A DNA stretch of 64,000 nucleotides. Origin: Flavobacterium daejeonense DSM 17708 (GTDB taxonomy: Bacteria; Bacteroidota; Bacteroidia; Flavobacteriales; Flavobacteriaceae). Each line of letters begins with the position of its first letter. Within the stretch, counting starts at the first letter, position 1. The notes beneath the pieces are model-generated. The model worked only from the letters and a program-made list of their open reading frames with translations, was not told where the DNA came from and searched no databases. Both the position numbers and the translations under genes were made by a program. Positions 23,504 to 32,634 of this stretch are shown in pieces. The stretch is taken from positions 1-64,000 of the forward strand of contig NZ_AUDK01000021.1 in assembly GCF_000425425.1 (NCBI RefSeq), in the 5' to 3' direction.

Positions 23504-25810
23504 ATGGCAACTAACAAAAAGATAAATAATACCGATCACGATTTTAAGTATTATACTAAGAAATTTTGGAAGCTTTTCTTTTATGGAATGGGAGCAATTA
23601 TGTTGTTTTTTCTCTTTGCTTCCTGGGGACTTTTTGGTTCCATGCCTTCATTTGAAGATTTAGAAAATCCGGATTCTAATTTAGCTACCGAAATTATCTC
23701 TTCTGACGGAGTAGTTATTGGAAAATATTTTCAGGTTAACCGTTCACAATTAAAGTATTCCGACTTGCCTAAAAATTTGGTGGATGCTTTGGTAGCAACC
23801 GAAGATGAGCGTTTTTACGAGCATTCAGGAATTGACGGTCGCGGAACTTTAAGAGCTGTTTTGAGTTTAGGAACTAACGGAGGAGCGAGTACTTTAACTC
23901 AACAATTGGCGAAACAACTGTTTCATGGTGAAGGCTCTAAATTTTTACCTTTTCGTATCGTTCAAAAAATAAAAGAATGGATTATCGCTATCCGATTAGA
24001 AAGACAATATACTAAGAACGAGATTCTTGCGATGTATTGCAATGTTTACGATTTTGGAAATTATGCTGTAGGTGTTAGCTCTGCTGCACATACTTATTTT
24101 TCTAAATCTCCAAAAGAATTAACGGTGGATGAATCGGCAATTTTAGTGGGAATGTTTAAAAATTCCGGATTGTACAACCCGGTTAGAAATCCTGTGGGAG
24201 TAAAAAACCGCAGAAATGTAGTGCTTGCGCAAATGGAAAAAGCGCACATGATTACCAAGGCTGAAAAAGAAAAATTACAGGCTTTGCCTATTACGCTGCA
24301 CTTTAAATTAGAAAGTCACCGCGAAGGAATGGCTACTTATTTCAGAGAATATTTGAGAGAATATATGAAAAAATGGGCCGAAACGAATAAAAAACCGGAT
24401 GGTTCGGATTACGATATTTACAAAGACGGTTTAAAAATTTATACTACAATCGACTCCAGAATGCAGGCACATGCCGAAGAAGCAGTTTCGGCACACATGG
24501 CTAATTTGCAGGAAGAATTTTTTATTCAGCAAAAGACCAATAAAAATGCTCCATTTGTTAATATTACTGAGAAAGAGACTAACCGAATTTTGAAATTAGC
24601 AATGAAAAATTCAAACCGTTGGTATGTGATGAAATCCATGGATAAATCCGAAGACGAGATTATTGAATCTTTCAATAAGAAAACAAAGATGACTGTGTTT
24701 ACCTGGAAAGGAGAACGCGATACTATCATGACACCTTTGGATTCTATTCGTTATTACAAACACTTTTTACAGGCAGGTTTAATGGCAATGGATCCTCAAA
24801 CCGGAAATATCAAAGCCTGGGTGGGAGGAATCAACTATAAATATTTTCAATACGATCACGTAGCGCAGGGAGCCAGACAGGTAGGTTCTACTTTTAAACC
24901 TTTTGTGTATGCCACGGCTATTGAACAATTAAATATGTCGCCTTGTGATTCAATTATCGATGCGCCGTTTACTATTCCGGCAGGACGTCATCACGTTACG
25001 GAAACCTGGACACCACGAAACTCTAATAACCGATACATGGGAATGGTTACTTTGAAAAAAGCCTTGGCTAATTCGATAAATACCGTTTCAGCTAAATTAA
25101 TTGACAAAGTAGGTCCTGAAGCAGTTATTAAATTAACACACAAATTAGGAGTAAAAACTCAAATTCCGGCACAGCCTTCTATTGCACTTGGAGCCGTTGA
25201 TATTACGGTGGAAGAAATGGTTGCGGCTTACAGTACTTTTGCCAATCAGGGTGTGTATAACAAACCGCAGTTTTTATCCCGAATTGAAGATAAAAGCGGC
25301 GTAGTGATTTACGAACCAATTCCGGAATCACACGACGTTTTGAATAAAGATATTGCCTTTGCAGTAGTTAAATTATTGGAAGGAGTTGTTGAAGGAGGTT
25401 CTGGTAATAGATTAAGATCTACCTACGGAGGAAACGGAGATAACCGTTGGACAGGTTATCCATATGCTTTTACCAATCCAATTGCAGGTAAAACCGGAAC
25501 AACACAAAACCAATCTGACGGATGGTTTATGGGAATGGTTCCTAACTTAGTTACCGGAGTTTGGGTAGGTTGTGAAGACCGTTCAGCACGTTTTAAAAGT
25601 TTAACTTACGGACAGGGAGCTACGTCAGCCTTACCGGTTTGGGGTTATTTTATGAAATTGTGTTATAATGATCCAAACCTAAAAGTTTCCAAAGATCCGT
25701 TTGAACGTCCGGCTAATCTTTCTATCAGAGTAGATTGTTACCAGCCTAGAAAAGTAAATGATTCTATCGCTAAAGATTCCATTCAGTCTACGGATGAATT
25801 TGAATTTTAA
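23504..25810 (+). CDS. Class A penicillin-binding protein (PBP1A-like)
   Basis: 768 aa bifunctional peptidoglycan synthase. One TM segment lies at about residues 24-45. The glycosyltransferase 51 domain (about 65-245) has ATEDERFYEHSGIDGRG with the catalytic Glu and GASTLTQQLAKQLF. The transpeptidase domain (about 420-730) has SxxK as GSTFKPF (Ser about 465), SxN as ANSIN, and KTG as AGKTGTTQNQSDGWF. It acts at the outer face of the inner membrane. It follows gldH by 7 bp. The C-terminus is short, without a PASTA or OB extension. Confidence 0.93.
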   Translation: MATNKKINNTDHDFKYYTKKFWKLFFYGMGAIMLFFLFASWGLFGSMPSFEDLENPDSNLATEIISSDGVVIGKYFQVNRSQLKYSDLPKNLVDALVATEDERFYEHSGIDGRGTLRAVLSLGTNGGASTLTQQLAKQLFHGEGSKFLPFRIVQKIKEWIIAIRLERQYTKNEILAMYCNVYDFGNYAVGVSSAAHTYFSKSPKELTVDESAILVGMFKNSGLYNPVRNPVGVKNRRNVVLAQMEKAHMITKAEKEKLQALPITLHFKLESHREGMATYFREYLREYMKKWAETNKKPDGSDYDIYKDGLKIYTTIDSRMQAHAEEAVSAHMANLQEEFFIQQKTNKNAPFVNITEKETNRILKLAMKNSNRWYVMKSMDKSEDEIIESFNKKTKMTVFTWKGERDTIMTPLDSIRYYKHFLQAGLMAMDPQTGNIKAWVGGINYKYFQYDHVAQGARQVGSTFKPFVYATAIEQLNMSPCDSIIDAPFTIPAGRHHVTETWTPRNSNNRYMGMVTLKKALANSINTVSAKLIDKVGPEAVIKLTHKLGVKTQIPAQPSIALGAVDITVEEMVAAYSTFANQGVYNKPQFLSRIEDKSGVVIYEPIPESHDVLNKDIAFAVVKLLEGVVEGGSGNRLRSTYGGNGDNRWTGYPYAFTNPIAGKTGTTQNQSDGWFMGMVPNLVTGVWVGCEDRSARFKSLTYGQGATSALPVWGYFMKLCYNDPNLKVSKDPFERPANLSIRVDCYQPRKVNDSIAKDSIQSTDEFEF

Positions 25811-25838
25811 TAAACCTTGTTAATTTGATTTGTTGAGT

Positions 25839-26264
25839 ATGACTGAAATTAAAATTGCAATTACTGATACAGAAATAGCTTCCTGCTGGGAAGCTATTTC
25901 TATATTACGACCTATGTTACAAAGAGAAAATTTTGTTTCTCAAATTCAGGATTTACAAAAAGAAGGCTATCATTTGCTTTATATTCAGGAAAAGGACAAA
26001 ACGGTTGCAATTGCTGGTTATCGTGTCTATACGATGCTGTATTGTGGCAAAATGCTTTATTTGGATGATCTTTCAACATTGGAAGAATACCGAGGCCGGG
26101 GTTATGCAAGTCAGCTTTTAAATTATCTGAAAACAGTTGCCTTAGTAAACAATTGTGTTTCTATTCAGTTAGATTCCGGTCCGACAAGAACTACTGCGCA
26201 CAAACTTTATTTCAAAGAGGATTTTACGATAAGTGCTTATCATTTTCATAAAAAAATAGAGTAA
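25839..26264 (+). CDS. GNAT-family N-acetyltransferase
   Basis: 141 aa. The acetyl-CoA loop motif is EEYRGRGYASQLLNYL (about 82-97), preceded by strand MLYLDDLSTL and followed by CVSIQLDSG, the standard GNAT core. The acceptor substrate is unknown. I start at ATG 25839; two in-frame TTG codons lie just upstream, but the ATG fits family length. It is 28 bp after the PBP gene, so it may be the last gene of that operon. Confidence 0.82.
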   Translation: MTEIKIAITDTEIASCWEAISILRPMLQRENFVSQIQDLQKEGYHLLYIQEKDKTVAIAGYRVYTMLYCGKMLYLDDLSTLEEYRGRGYASQLLNYLKTVALVNNCVSIQLDSGPTRTTAHKLYFKEDFTISAYHFHKKIE

Positions 26265-26350
26265 AAACTATAATTAAGGACGAATTGAAATATTGTTTTT
26301 TCTTTTGGAAATAAAGCCTTATTTTTAATATCAAAAGAAATCAATTCGAT

Positions 26351-27052
26351 ATGATTAATAAAACAGTAAAATCCGTTCAGGAAGCGCTTCAGGGAATTGA
26401 AGACGGTATGACTTTGATTCTGGGAGGTTTTGGTTTGTGTGGCATTCCGGAGAATTCTATTGCCGAATTGGTTCGAAAAGAAACAAAACAACTCACTTGT
26501 ATTTCGAATAATGCCGGAGTAGATGATTTTGGTTTAGGTTTGCTTTTGCAAAAGAAGCAAATCAAAAAAATGATTTCTTCCTATGTGGGCGAAAACGCCG
26601 AGTTTGAACGCCAAATGCTTTCCGGCGAGCTCGAAGTAGAATTAATTCCTCAGGGAACTTTGGCCGAACGTTGTCGAGCGGCTCAGGCAGGAATTCCCGC
26701 TTTTTACACTCCGGCTGGTTATGGAACTGAAGTTGCCATTGGCAAAGAAACCCGCGAATTCAACGGGAAAATGTATGTGATGGAGGAAGCATTCAAAGCC
26801 GATTTTGCTATTGTAAAAGCCTGGAAAGGCGATACGGCCGGAAATCTGATTTTTAAAGGAACCGCCCGAAATTTTAATCCGGCTATGGCAGGTGCGGCAA
26901 AAATCACCATTGCCGAAGTGGAGGAATTGGTGGAAGCCGGAACTTTAGATCCCAACCAAATTCATATTCCCGGGATTTTTGTACAACGTATTTTTCAGGG
27001 TGAGAAATACGAAAAACGAATTGAGAAACGTACGATTAGGATAAAAAATTAA
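26351..27052 (+). CDS. scoA: 3-oxoacid CoA-transferase subunit A
   Basis: 233 aa. [13 protein letters not shown] (residues 25-37) and [14 protein letters not shown] (about 55-68) are the alpha-subunit signatures of succinyl-CoA:acetoacetate CoA-transferase. [14 protein letters not shown] and [21 protein letters not shown] are also typical. With subunit B it moves CoA from succinyl-CoA to acetoacetate or similar acids. The partner gene follows but is separated by an unrelated four-helix-bundle gene. Confidence 0.92.
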   Translation: MINKTVKSVQEALQGIEDGMTLILGGFGLCGIPENSIAELVRKETKQLTCISNNAGVDDFGLGLLLQKKQIKKMISSYVGENAEFERQMLSGELEVELIPQGTLAERCRAAQAGIPAFYTPAGYGTEVAIGKETREFNGKMYVMEEAFKADFAIVKAWKGDTAGNLIFKGTARNFNPAMAGAAKITIAEVEELVEAGTLDPNQIHIPGIFVQRIFQGEKYEKRIEKRTIRIKN

Positions 27053-27084
27053 TCAATTTTTTAATTTAAAAATGTAGCAATTCT

Positions 27085-27429
27085 ATGGAAAAAGAAAATA
27101 TAATAGTTTCAAAAACGATTGATTTTGCTTTAGAAATTATTTCTTTCTGTGAGCTTTTAGAACAAAATAGAAAATTTGTAATTGCAAATCAATTATTAAA
27201 ATCTGGAACTAGTATAGGTGCAAATGTTCATGAAGCGCAAAATGCTGAAAGCAGAGCAGATTTCATTCATAAAATTAAAATTGCTGCGAAAGAAATTGAA
27301 GAAACAAAATATTGGTTATTATTGTGTGAGAAATCGCTAAATTATCCATTTGAACCTATTTTGAAATCGAAAATTAATGAAATTGGTCTTATTGTATATA
27401 AAATTATTAGTAGCAGTAAATCTCGATAA
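27085..27429 (+). CDS. Four-helix bundle protein (23S rRNA intervening-sequence family)
   Basis: 114 aa, almost all helical. The conserved core NQLLKSGTSIGANVHEAQNAESRADFIHKIKIAAKEIEETKYWL identifies the S23/IVP four-helix-bundle family (seen here in parts at about residues 33-75). These proteins form pentamers; function is unknown, and they are found as scattered single genes in Bacteroidota. It splits scoA from scoB (gaps 32 and 38 bp), which looks like a later insertion. Codon use is more AT-rich than in the flanking genes. Confidence 0.85.
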   Translation: MEKENIIVSKTIDFALEIISFCELLEQNRKFVIANQLLKSGTSIGANVHEAQNAESRADFIHKIKIAAKEIEETKYWLLLCEKSLNYPFEPILKSKINEIGLIVYKIISSSKSR

Positions 27430-27467
27430 TTGGTAAATTATTATATTGATTAATTCACACATTGTTT

Positions 27468-28124
27468 ATGTTAACAAAAGAAGATATAGCAAAAAGAATA
27501 GCCCAGGAACTCCAAGACGGCTTTTACGTTAATTTAGGGATAGGAATTCCTACTTTGGTGGCTAACTATATACCAGATGGAATAAACGTCGAATTTCAAA
27601 GTGAAAATGGTGTTCTGGGCATGGGGCCTTTTCCTTTTGAGGGCGAAGAAGACGCTGACCTTATCAATGCGGGTAAACAAACTATTACCACGCTAGCAGG
27701 AGCAAGTTTTTTTGATTCGGCAATGAGCTTTGGGATGATTCGCGGTAAACATGTTGATTTAACTATTCTTGGCGCTATGGAAGTGGCTGAAAACGGAGAT
27801 ATTGCCAATTGGAAAATTCCCGGTAAAATGGTCAAAGGTATGGGTGGTGCCATGGATTTGGTGGCTTCTGCCGAAAATATTATCGTGGCCATGATGCATG
27901 TTAACAAAGCCGGAGAAAGTAAAATTCTAAAAAAATGTTCGTTGCCGTTAACGGGAGTAGGTTGCGTAAAGAAAATCGTAACGGAACTGGCCGTGATGGA
28001 AATTACGCCAAAAGGAATTAAATTATTAGAAAGAGCTCCCGGAATATCGGTTGAACATATTATCGCTTCCACCGAAGCCGAATTGATTATCGAAGGAGAA
28101 ATCCCCGAAATGACAATCAATTAA
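27468..28124 (+). CDS. scoB: 3-oxoacid CoA-transferase subunit B
   Basis: 218 aa. YVNLGIGIPTLVANYIP, QSENGVLGMGPFP with the catalytic Glu (about residue 46) and KCSLPLTGVGCVKKIVTELAV are the beta-subunit motifs. I start at ATG 27468 (MLTKEDIAKRIAQEL); an in-frame TTG six bases upstream is less likely. It pairs with ScoA in ketone-body or short-chain acid metabolism. Confidence 0.92.
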   Translation: MLTKEDIAKRIAQELQDGFYVNLGIGIPTLVANYIPDGINVEFQSENGVLGMGPFPFEGEEDADLINAGKQTITTLAGASFFDSAMSFGMIRGKHVDLTILGAMEVAENGDIANWKIPGKMVKGMGGAMDLVASAENIIVAMMHVNKAGESKILKKCSLPLTGVGCVKKIVTELAVMEITPKGIKLLERAPGISVEHIIASTEAELIIEGEIPEMTIN

Positions 28125-28131
28125 AAAAATA

Positions 28132-28169
28132 AACCGCAAATTCACAGATTTAATTTGCGAATTTGCGGT
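28132..28169. repeat. Inverted repeat of the ACCGCAAATT family
   Basis: AACCGCAAATTCACAGATT is nearly complementary to AATTTGCGAATTTGCGGT (28152-28169), just after scoB and before the convergent fumarase gene. It resembles 17880-17947. The word GCGAACCTTGCG follows. Confidence 0.7.
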
Positions 28170-28221
28170 AAATTGACTTTGCGAACCTTGCGAAAAAACT
28201 TAGTGTCCTTGTGGTTAAATT

Positions 28222-29823
28222 TTATAAATTCTCAAAGAAATCATTTCCTTTATCATCGGTGATAATAAAAGCAGGGAAATCTTTAATGGTAATTTTACGT
28301 ACCGCTTCCATTCCTAATTCTTCAAAGTCAACCACTTCAACGGAAAGAATATTTTCTTTAGCCAAAATAGCTGCCGGTCCTCCGATAGAACCCAAATAGA
28401 ATCCACCGTAAGTTTTACAGGCGTTCATCACATCTCTGGTACGATTTCCTTTAGCAAGCATTACCATACTTCCGCCATTTTTTTGGAACTCTTCCACATA
28501 CACGTCCATACGTCCTGCGGTTGTAGGGCCAAAACTTCCTGATGGCATTCCGTCCGGAGTTTTAGCAGGTCCGGCGTAATATACCGGGTGGTTTTTAAAG
28601 TAGTCCGGCATTGGATTTCCGGCGTCTAATAATTCTTTGATTTTAGCATGTGCAATATCACGGGCTACAATCAGCGTTCCGTTTAGTTTCAAACGCGTTT
28701 TGATAGGGTATTTAGTCAATTCAGCCAAAATAGATTCCATTGGCTGATTCAAATCAACTTCAACGGCTTCTTCCAAGTGTGGAGGAGTAGCAGGTAAGAA
28801 ACGTTGTGGATTAGCTTCTAATTGCTCAACGTAAATTCCGTCTTTGGTAATTTTTCCTTTAATATTTCTGTCAGCAGAACAAGAAACTCCCAATCCAACC
28901 GGACAAGAAGCAGCGTGACGTGGCAAACGGATTACACGAACATCATGCGTAAAATATTTTCCTCCAAATTGCGCTCCAATGGCACTTTCCTGGCAAATTT
29001 GCTGTACTCTTTTTTCCCATTCCAAATCACGGAAAGCCTGACCGGCCATGTTTCCGCTGGTTGGTAAATTGTCATAATATCCGGCTGATGCTTTTTTAAC
29101 GGCGGCCAAATTCGCTTCGGCAGAAGTCCCTCCAATTACTAGAGCCAGGTGATAAGGCGGGCAGGCAGAAGTCCCTAAATCCATTATTTTAGCACGAATG
29201 AAAGCATCTAATGATTTTTCGTTAAGCAACGACTTCGTTTGTTGGTATAAATAGGTTTTGTTAGCCGAACCTCCTCCTTTTGCTAAAAACAAAAATTCAT
29301 AAGAATCTCCTTTTTTTGCATAAATATCAACCTGAGCCGGAAGATTGGAACCGGAGTTCTTTTCTTCAAACATGCTGATAGGTACAATTTGAGAATAACG
29401 AAGATTTCTCTCCTGATAGGTATTAAAAATCCCTTTTGAGAGCCATTCAGCATCATCAACACCTGTGTATACGTTTTCTCCTTTTTTTGCCATTACAATC
29501 GCTGTTCCGGTGTCCTGACAGGAAGGTAATTGTCCGTCAATGGCCACAGCAGCGTTTTGTAACAAATTATAAGCCACAAATCTGTCGTTATCGGTTGCTT
29601 CCGGATCGTCCAAAATTGCTTTTAATTTTTCTAAATGAGAAGTTCGCAACATAAAAGAAACGTCTTTCATGGCTTCCTGAGAAAGTAATTCCAAGCCTTT
29701 AGGGTCAACAGTTAGGATTTCGCGATCTCCTAGTTTTTCTACTTTTACGTAGTCAGAAGTTATTTTACGGTATTGGGTATCGTCTTTTAAAATTGGATAA
29801 GGATCCTGATAAATAAAGTCCAT
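28222..29823 (-). CDS. fumA: Class I fumarate hydratase ([4Fe-4S], FumA-type)
   Basis: 533 aa from ATG 29823. Cluster cysteines are visible in [30 protein letters not shown] and [12 protein letters not shown], and the beta-domain has GPTTAGRMD and MVMLAKGN. It hydrates fumarate to malate in the TCA cycle and is oxygen-sensitive. An upstream in-frame start (29871) would add 16 residues, but it lies before the promoter box TATATTTG at 29843-29850, so 29823 is preferred. It is convergent with scoB. Confidence 0.93.
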   Translation of the reverse strand: MDFIYQDPYPILKDDTQYRKITSDYVKVEKLGDREILTVDPKGLELLSQEAMKDVSFMLRTSHLEKLKAILDDPEATDNDRFVAYNLLQNAAVAIDGQLPSCQDTGTAIVMAKKGENVYTGVDDAEWLSKGIFNTYQERNLRYSQIVPISMFEEKNSGSNLPAQVDIYAKKGDSYEFLFLAKGGGSANKTYLYQQTKSLLNEKSLDAFIRAKIMDLGTSACPPYHLALVIGGTSAEANLAAVKKASAGYYDNLPTSGNMAGQAFRDLEWEKRVQQICQESAIGAQFGGKYFTHDVRVIRLPRHAASCPVGLGVSCSADRNIKGKITKDGIYVEQLEANPQRFLPATPPHLEEAVEVDLNQPMESILAELTKYPIKTRLKLNGTLIVARDIAHAKIKELLDAGNPMPDYFKNHPVYYAGPAKTPDGMPSGSFGPTTAGRMDVYVEEFQKNGGSMVMLAKGNRTRDVMNACKTYGGFYLGSIGGPAAILAKENILSVEVVDFEELGMEAVRKITIKDFPAFIITDDKGNDFFENL

Positions 29824-29842
29824 TAGTATTTTATTTTTTTGA

Positions 29843-29850
29843 CAAATATA
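29843..29850 (-). promoter_or_regulatory. -7 element of fumarase gene
   Basis: Minus-strand TATATTTG matches TAnnTTTG, 19 bases before the ATG at 29823. It decides the start-site choice. Confidence 0.55.
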
Positions 29851-29931
29851 AAAATTATTTAGCGTAGCCACAGTCTTTTAACAGCTGTGATTCTTTCGTA
29901 AAATCAAACTTTTTGTTACAAAAACAAGCAA

Positions 29932-29964
29932 AAAGAGATGATATTTATGCAATACCATCTCTTT
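29932..29964 (-). terminator. Terminator after the two small genes
   Basis: AAAGAGATG (29932-29940) pairs with CATCTCTTT (29956-29964), and inner pairs extend it with one mismatch. On the minus strand it is followed by T residues. It ends the small transcript starting near 30275. Confidence 0.75.
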
Positions 29965-29989
29965 GTTTTTACGATTAATGTTTTAAAAA

Positions 29990-30061
29990 CTAGCTTAATA
30001 GGCTGGTAACTAAAAATAAAATCATTAACCCTATCGCGATGTACTTAGTGTATTTTGACAT
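29990..30061 (-). CDS. 23-aa single-span membrane peptide
   Basis: On the minus strand an ATG at 30059-30061 opens 23 codons to TAG. The peptide begins MSKYTKYIAIGLM and is hydrophobic from residue 8 to 22. It lies between the 56-aa lipoprotein gene and a terminator. The gap between the two small ORFs is 27 bp, so they likely share one mRNA. Function is unknown, and it is short enough to be missed by ordinary gene calling. The case for translation rests on context and its clean membrane-span composition. Confidence 0.5.
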   Translation of the reverse strand: MSKYTKYIAIGLMILFLVTSLLS

Positions 30062-30088
30062 TTTTATTATTGGTTTAAGTTATTAGAA

Positions 30089-30259
30089 TTATTTATTATG
30101 GCCTGGTGCATAGTATTTGGCACTTTTACTTCCTGTCATTTTTTTAGCCTGTCCCGGAGGTATTTTTCCTGAAGGTGTTGTGGTTATCGGATGAATTCGG
30201 CAACTCATTAAACTACTAAGTAAAAATAGCAAAGCTATGTGTTTTGAATATTTCTTCAT
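30089..30259 (-). CDS. 56-aa lipoprotein (annotated elsewhere as quinol oxidase subunit 4)
   Basis: On the minus strand 57 codons encode a signal peptide with lipobox SSLMSC (Cys 20). A short mature chain follows with IPPGQAKKMTGSKSAKYYAP and a GHNK end. I recall similar short flavobacterial proteins with the PPGxAKKxTGxxSAKxYAPG pattern being named 'quinol oxidase subunit 4', without experimental support. It has its own promoter (30275-30306) and shares a transcript with the 23-aa peptide. Confidence 0.7.
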   Translation of the reverse strand: MKKYSKHIALLFLLSSLMSCRIHPITTTPSGKIPPGQAKKMTGSKSAKYYAPGHNK

Positions 30260-30274
30260 TTTATACGATTTGGG

Positions 30275-30306
30275 TAAATATAAAATTTGTTTTTTTATCG
30301 TTTCAA
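30275..30306 (-). promoter_or_regulatory. Promoter of the small-gene pair
   Basis: Minus-strand TTG (30304-30306), a 21-bp spacer and TATATTTA (30275-30282) form a near-consensus promoter, 15 bases before the 56-aa ORF. Confidence 0.55.
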
Positions 30307-30364
30307 AAGAATGAAAAATAGATTAGATATCCTATTATCGTTTAAGATATATTTATCATTTTTA

Positions 30365-31804
30365 TTAAAAAAACCAACTTGCCACGAAAATCGCAGTAAT
30401 CACACAAATCACATCTACCAAAAGCATGGTTGGCAAGGCGTAGCGGGTATTTTTAATATTTACAGAACCAAAATAAACCGCGATGACATAAAAGGTACTT
30501 TCGGCGCTGCATTGGAAAATGCTGCTCAAACGTCCTGTTAAAGAATCCGCACCAAAAGTATTCATCGAATCAATCAAAAATCCTCTCGAACCTGCAGAGC
30601 TAAAAGGTCTGAGCAAAGCCACAGGCAATGCATCTACAATTTCTTTATTGACGCCCATATTGGAGAATACAAATCCAAGTCCGTTACTGATAATTTCGAA
30701 TAAACCGCTGTTTCTAAACAAGGAAATGGCGACTAACATCCCCAAAACATAAGGGAAAATAGTCACTCCGGTTTTTACTCCGTTGTTAGCACCGGAAACA
30801 AAAGCATCAAAAACGGTGGTTTTGGCTTCGGTAAATTTCTTTTCTTTCATAAAGGAAAAGACCAAGGTAATGATGATAATTCCCAATAAAATTAAAGCCG
30901 AAAGATTTGTTGTAAAATAGTTTTTTCCAATTAAATCCAAATGATTTACATACATTAATAACCCAATAATCGCTGCAATTAAAGCCATCAAAGCAGCCAC
31001 AAGGGAAACACTTTTGAAATTGATTTTCTGTCTGGCTCCTACAATCAAAAATGCCGCAATAGTTCCAATAAACGAGGTGATAATACAAGGCAGCATCACA
31101 TCGGCTGGGTTGGCTGCATTGGCCGCTGCACGATAACCAATGATAGAAGTGGCAATAAGTGTCAATCCCGAAGCATGCAAGCACATAAACATAATTTGGG
31201 CATCGCTGGCCTTGTCTTTTTCAGGATTGAGTTCCTGCAAACTTTCCATGGCTTTTAATCCAAAAGGCGTTGCAGCCGAATCCAATCCTAAGAAATTGGC
31301 AGCAAAATTAAGCGTCATATATGAAATGGACGGATGGTTTTTTGGGATACTAGGAAATACTTTCACAAAAACCGGACTCAAGACTTGAGCCAGTTTTCCC
31401 GATGCTCCCGAAATAATTAACAATTCCATCAAACCACAAAAGAAAGCCAGATAAGCAATCAATGGAAGAATTAAATCGACCAAAGTACTTTTACAAGTTG
31501 GTAACAAACCATCCGATTTTTGAATTCCGCTGAATATTTTAACCGTTTTGTTTTTGTAAACATAAGTGGTGTCTGCATTGAGCGTATCCCGATTGATAAT
31601 CATCGTTTGATCTGGTGCATTTTTGATACTGTCTTTGATAAAAGCAGGTAGTTCTTCGGCGTATTTTTCGGCAATTAAAATGGGATCGTCTTTTTTTCCA
31701 TTCAATGCGCTATCAATTGTATAAGTCTCTGATGTGAACAAACTCACCACAATAAAGGCAATAGACGAAATAAATATTGCCAGCCAAAATCTGCTTAATA
31801 CCAT
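30365..31804 (-). CDS. SpmA/SpmB-like fused nucleoside-recognition membrane protein
   Basis: 479 aa with about ten membrane segments. Two Gate/nucleoside-recognition domains are fused. The first half has SYMTLNFAANFLGLDSAATPFGLKAM (about residues 166-191), the SpmA signature. The second has TIFPYVLGMLVAISLFRNSG and LLRPFSSAGSRGF (about 400), the SpmB signature. In Bacillus, SpmA and SpmB affect spore core dehydration; fused homologues are common in non-sporulating Bacteroidota and are probably small-molecule transporters of unknown substrate. A soluble loop of about 70 residues follows the first TM. Confidence 0.82.
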   Translation of the reverse strand: MVLSRFWLAIFISSIAFIVVSLFTSETYTIDSALNGKKDDPILIAEKYAEELPAFIKDSIKNAPDQTMIINRDTLNADTTYVYKNKTVKIFSGIQKSDGLLPTCKSTLVDLILPLIAYLAFFCGLMELLIISGASGKLAQVLSPVFVKVFPSIPKNHPSISYMTLNFAANFLGLDSAATPFGLKAMESLQELNPEKDKASDAQIMFMCLHASGLTLIATSIIGYRAAANAANPADVMLPCIITSFIGTIAAFLIVGARQKINFKSVSLVAALMALIAAIIGLLMYVNHLDLIGKNYFTTNLSALILLGIIIITLVFSFMKEKKFTEAKTTVFDAFVSGANNGVKTGVTIFPYVLGMLVAISLFRNSGLFEIISNGLGFVFSNMGVNKEIVDALPVALLRPFSSAGSRGFLIDSMNTFGADSLTGRLSSIFQCSAESTFYVIAVYFGSVNIKNTRYALPTMLLVDVICVITAIFVASWFF

Positions 31805-31920
31805 AATTTTTTAATTTTTGTAAAAATAATAATTCAATGTCAATCTCAATCTAAAAAATCAATTTCAATCCAAAAAGGAGTTTTTTTATTGTTATTGAAT
31901 TTTGTAATTGTTATTGAAAT

Positions 31921-32634
31921 TTACACATGAATAATCTCATCCTCAATCAGTAAATCTTCTCTTCGTAAACGAAGGAAAATCTGTGCCACGGCTATGGTGT
32001 CTTTTTCGCAATAGGTCACAATGCGGTCAATGTCTTTTTCCACATAAAAAACATGCCCTACCTGACTGCCGTCGATATCGCCTTTTGGCGAAGGAATTCC
32101 CAGTACTTTACACATCAGTTTTAAAGAAGTGAAATGCTTGTAATCGCCAAATTTCCATAATTCCAAAGTGTCCAAATGAGGAATTTCCCATGGTTTTTTG
32201 CCAAAAAGATTCAGCTTGTCCGGTATCGCAATACCGTTGATAATCATTCGGCGCGCCAAAAACGGAATGTCAAATTCTTTGGCATTGTGTCCGCACAGTA
32301 AATGCTGAGATCCGTTGAAATGGTTGTTCAGCAAATTGTTAAAATCCTTCAAAAGTTTAGCTTCATCACCAAAAAAAGAAGTGACTCTAAAGTTGCGAAC
32401 ATCGCCTTTAATGACAAAAAAACCAACAGATATACAGACAATTTTTCCAAATTCGGCCCAAATTCCGGCACGGTCATAAAACTCCTCGGCTGAGAAATCA
32501 TCCTTGCGCTGGTATTGGGTTTTTTGTTCGTACAAAGCCTGCATGTCGCTGTCCAATTCGTTAAAATCGGCTGTTTCCGGAACCGTTTCAATGTCCAGAA
32601 AGAGAATATTATTGAGATTTATTTTTTCTATCAT
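31921..32634 (-). CDS. PolB-like 3'-5' exonuclease (DnaQ fold)
   Basis: 237 aa. Exo I is NILFLDIETVPE (residues 9-20, with D and E), exo II is GHNAKEFDIPFLARR (about 112-126), and exo III is YCEKDTIAVAQIFLRL (about 205-220). This fits the 'predicted exonuclease related to PolB' family (PF10108-like). All metal-binding acids are present, so nuclease activity is likely; the role in DNA repair is not defined. Its start overlaps the stop of the upstream serine hydrolase gene by 4 nt. Confidence 0.85.
   Translation of the reverse strand: MIEKINLNNILFLDIETVPETADFNELDSDMQALYEQKTQYQRKDDFSAEEFYDRAGIWAEFGKIVCISVGFFVIKGDVRNFRVTSFFGDEAKLLKDFNNLLNNHFNGSQHLLCGHNAKEFDIPFLARRMIINGIAIPDKLNLFGKKPWEIPHLDTLELWKFGDYKHFTSLKLMCKVLGIPSPKGDIDGSQVGHVFYVEKDIDRIVTYCEKDTIAVAQIFLRLRREDLLIEDEIIHV

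Noticed and set aside
27596..28120. 174-codon open frame on the minus strand
   Set aside because: It is antisense to scoB, shows no family motif and mirrors the conserved CoA-transferase codons.
29436..29654. Plus-strand open frame inside the fumarase gene
   Set aside because: Shadow of a strongly conserved enzyme; no start context and no motif.
29824..29871. Upstream start for the fumarase gene
   Set aside because: It lies upstream of the -7 box at 29843-29850 and adds residues not typical of the family.
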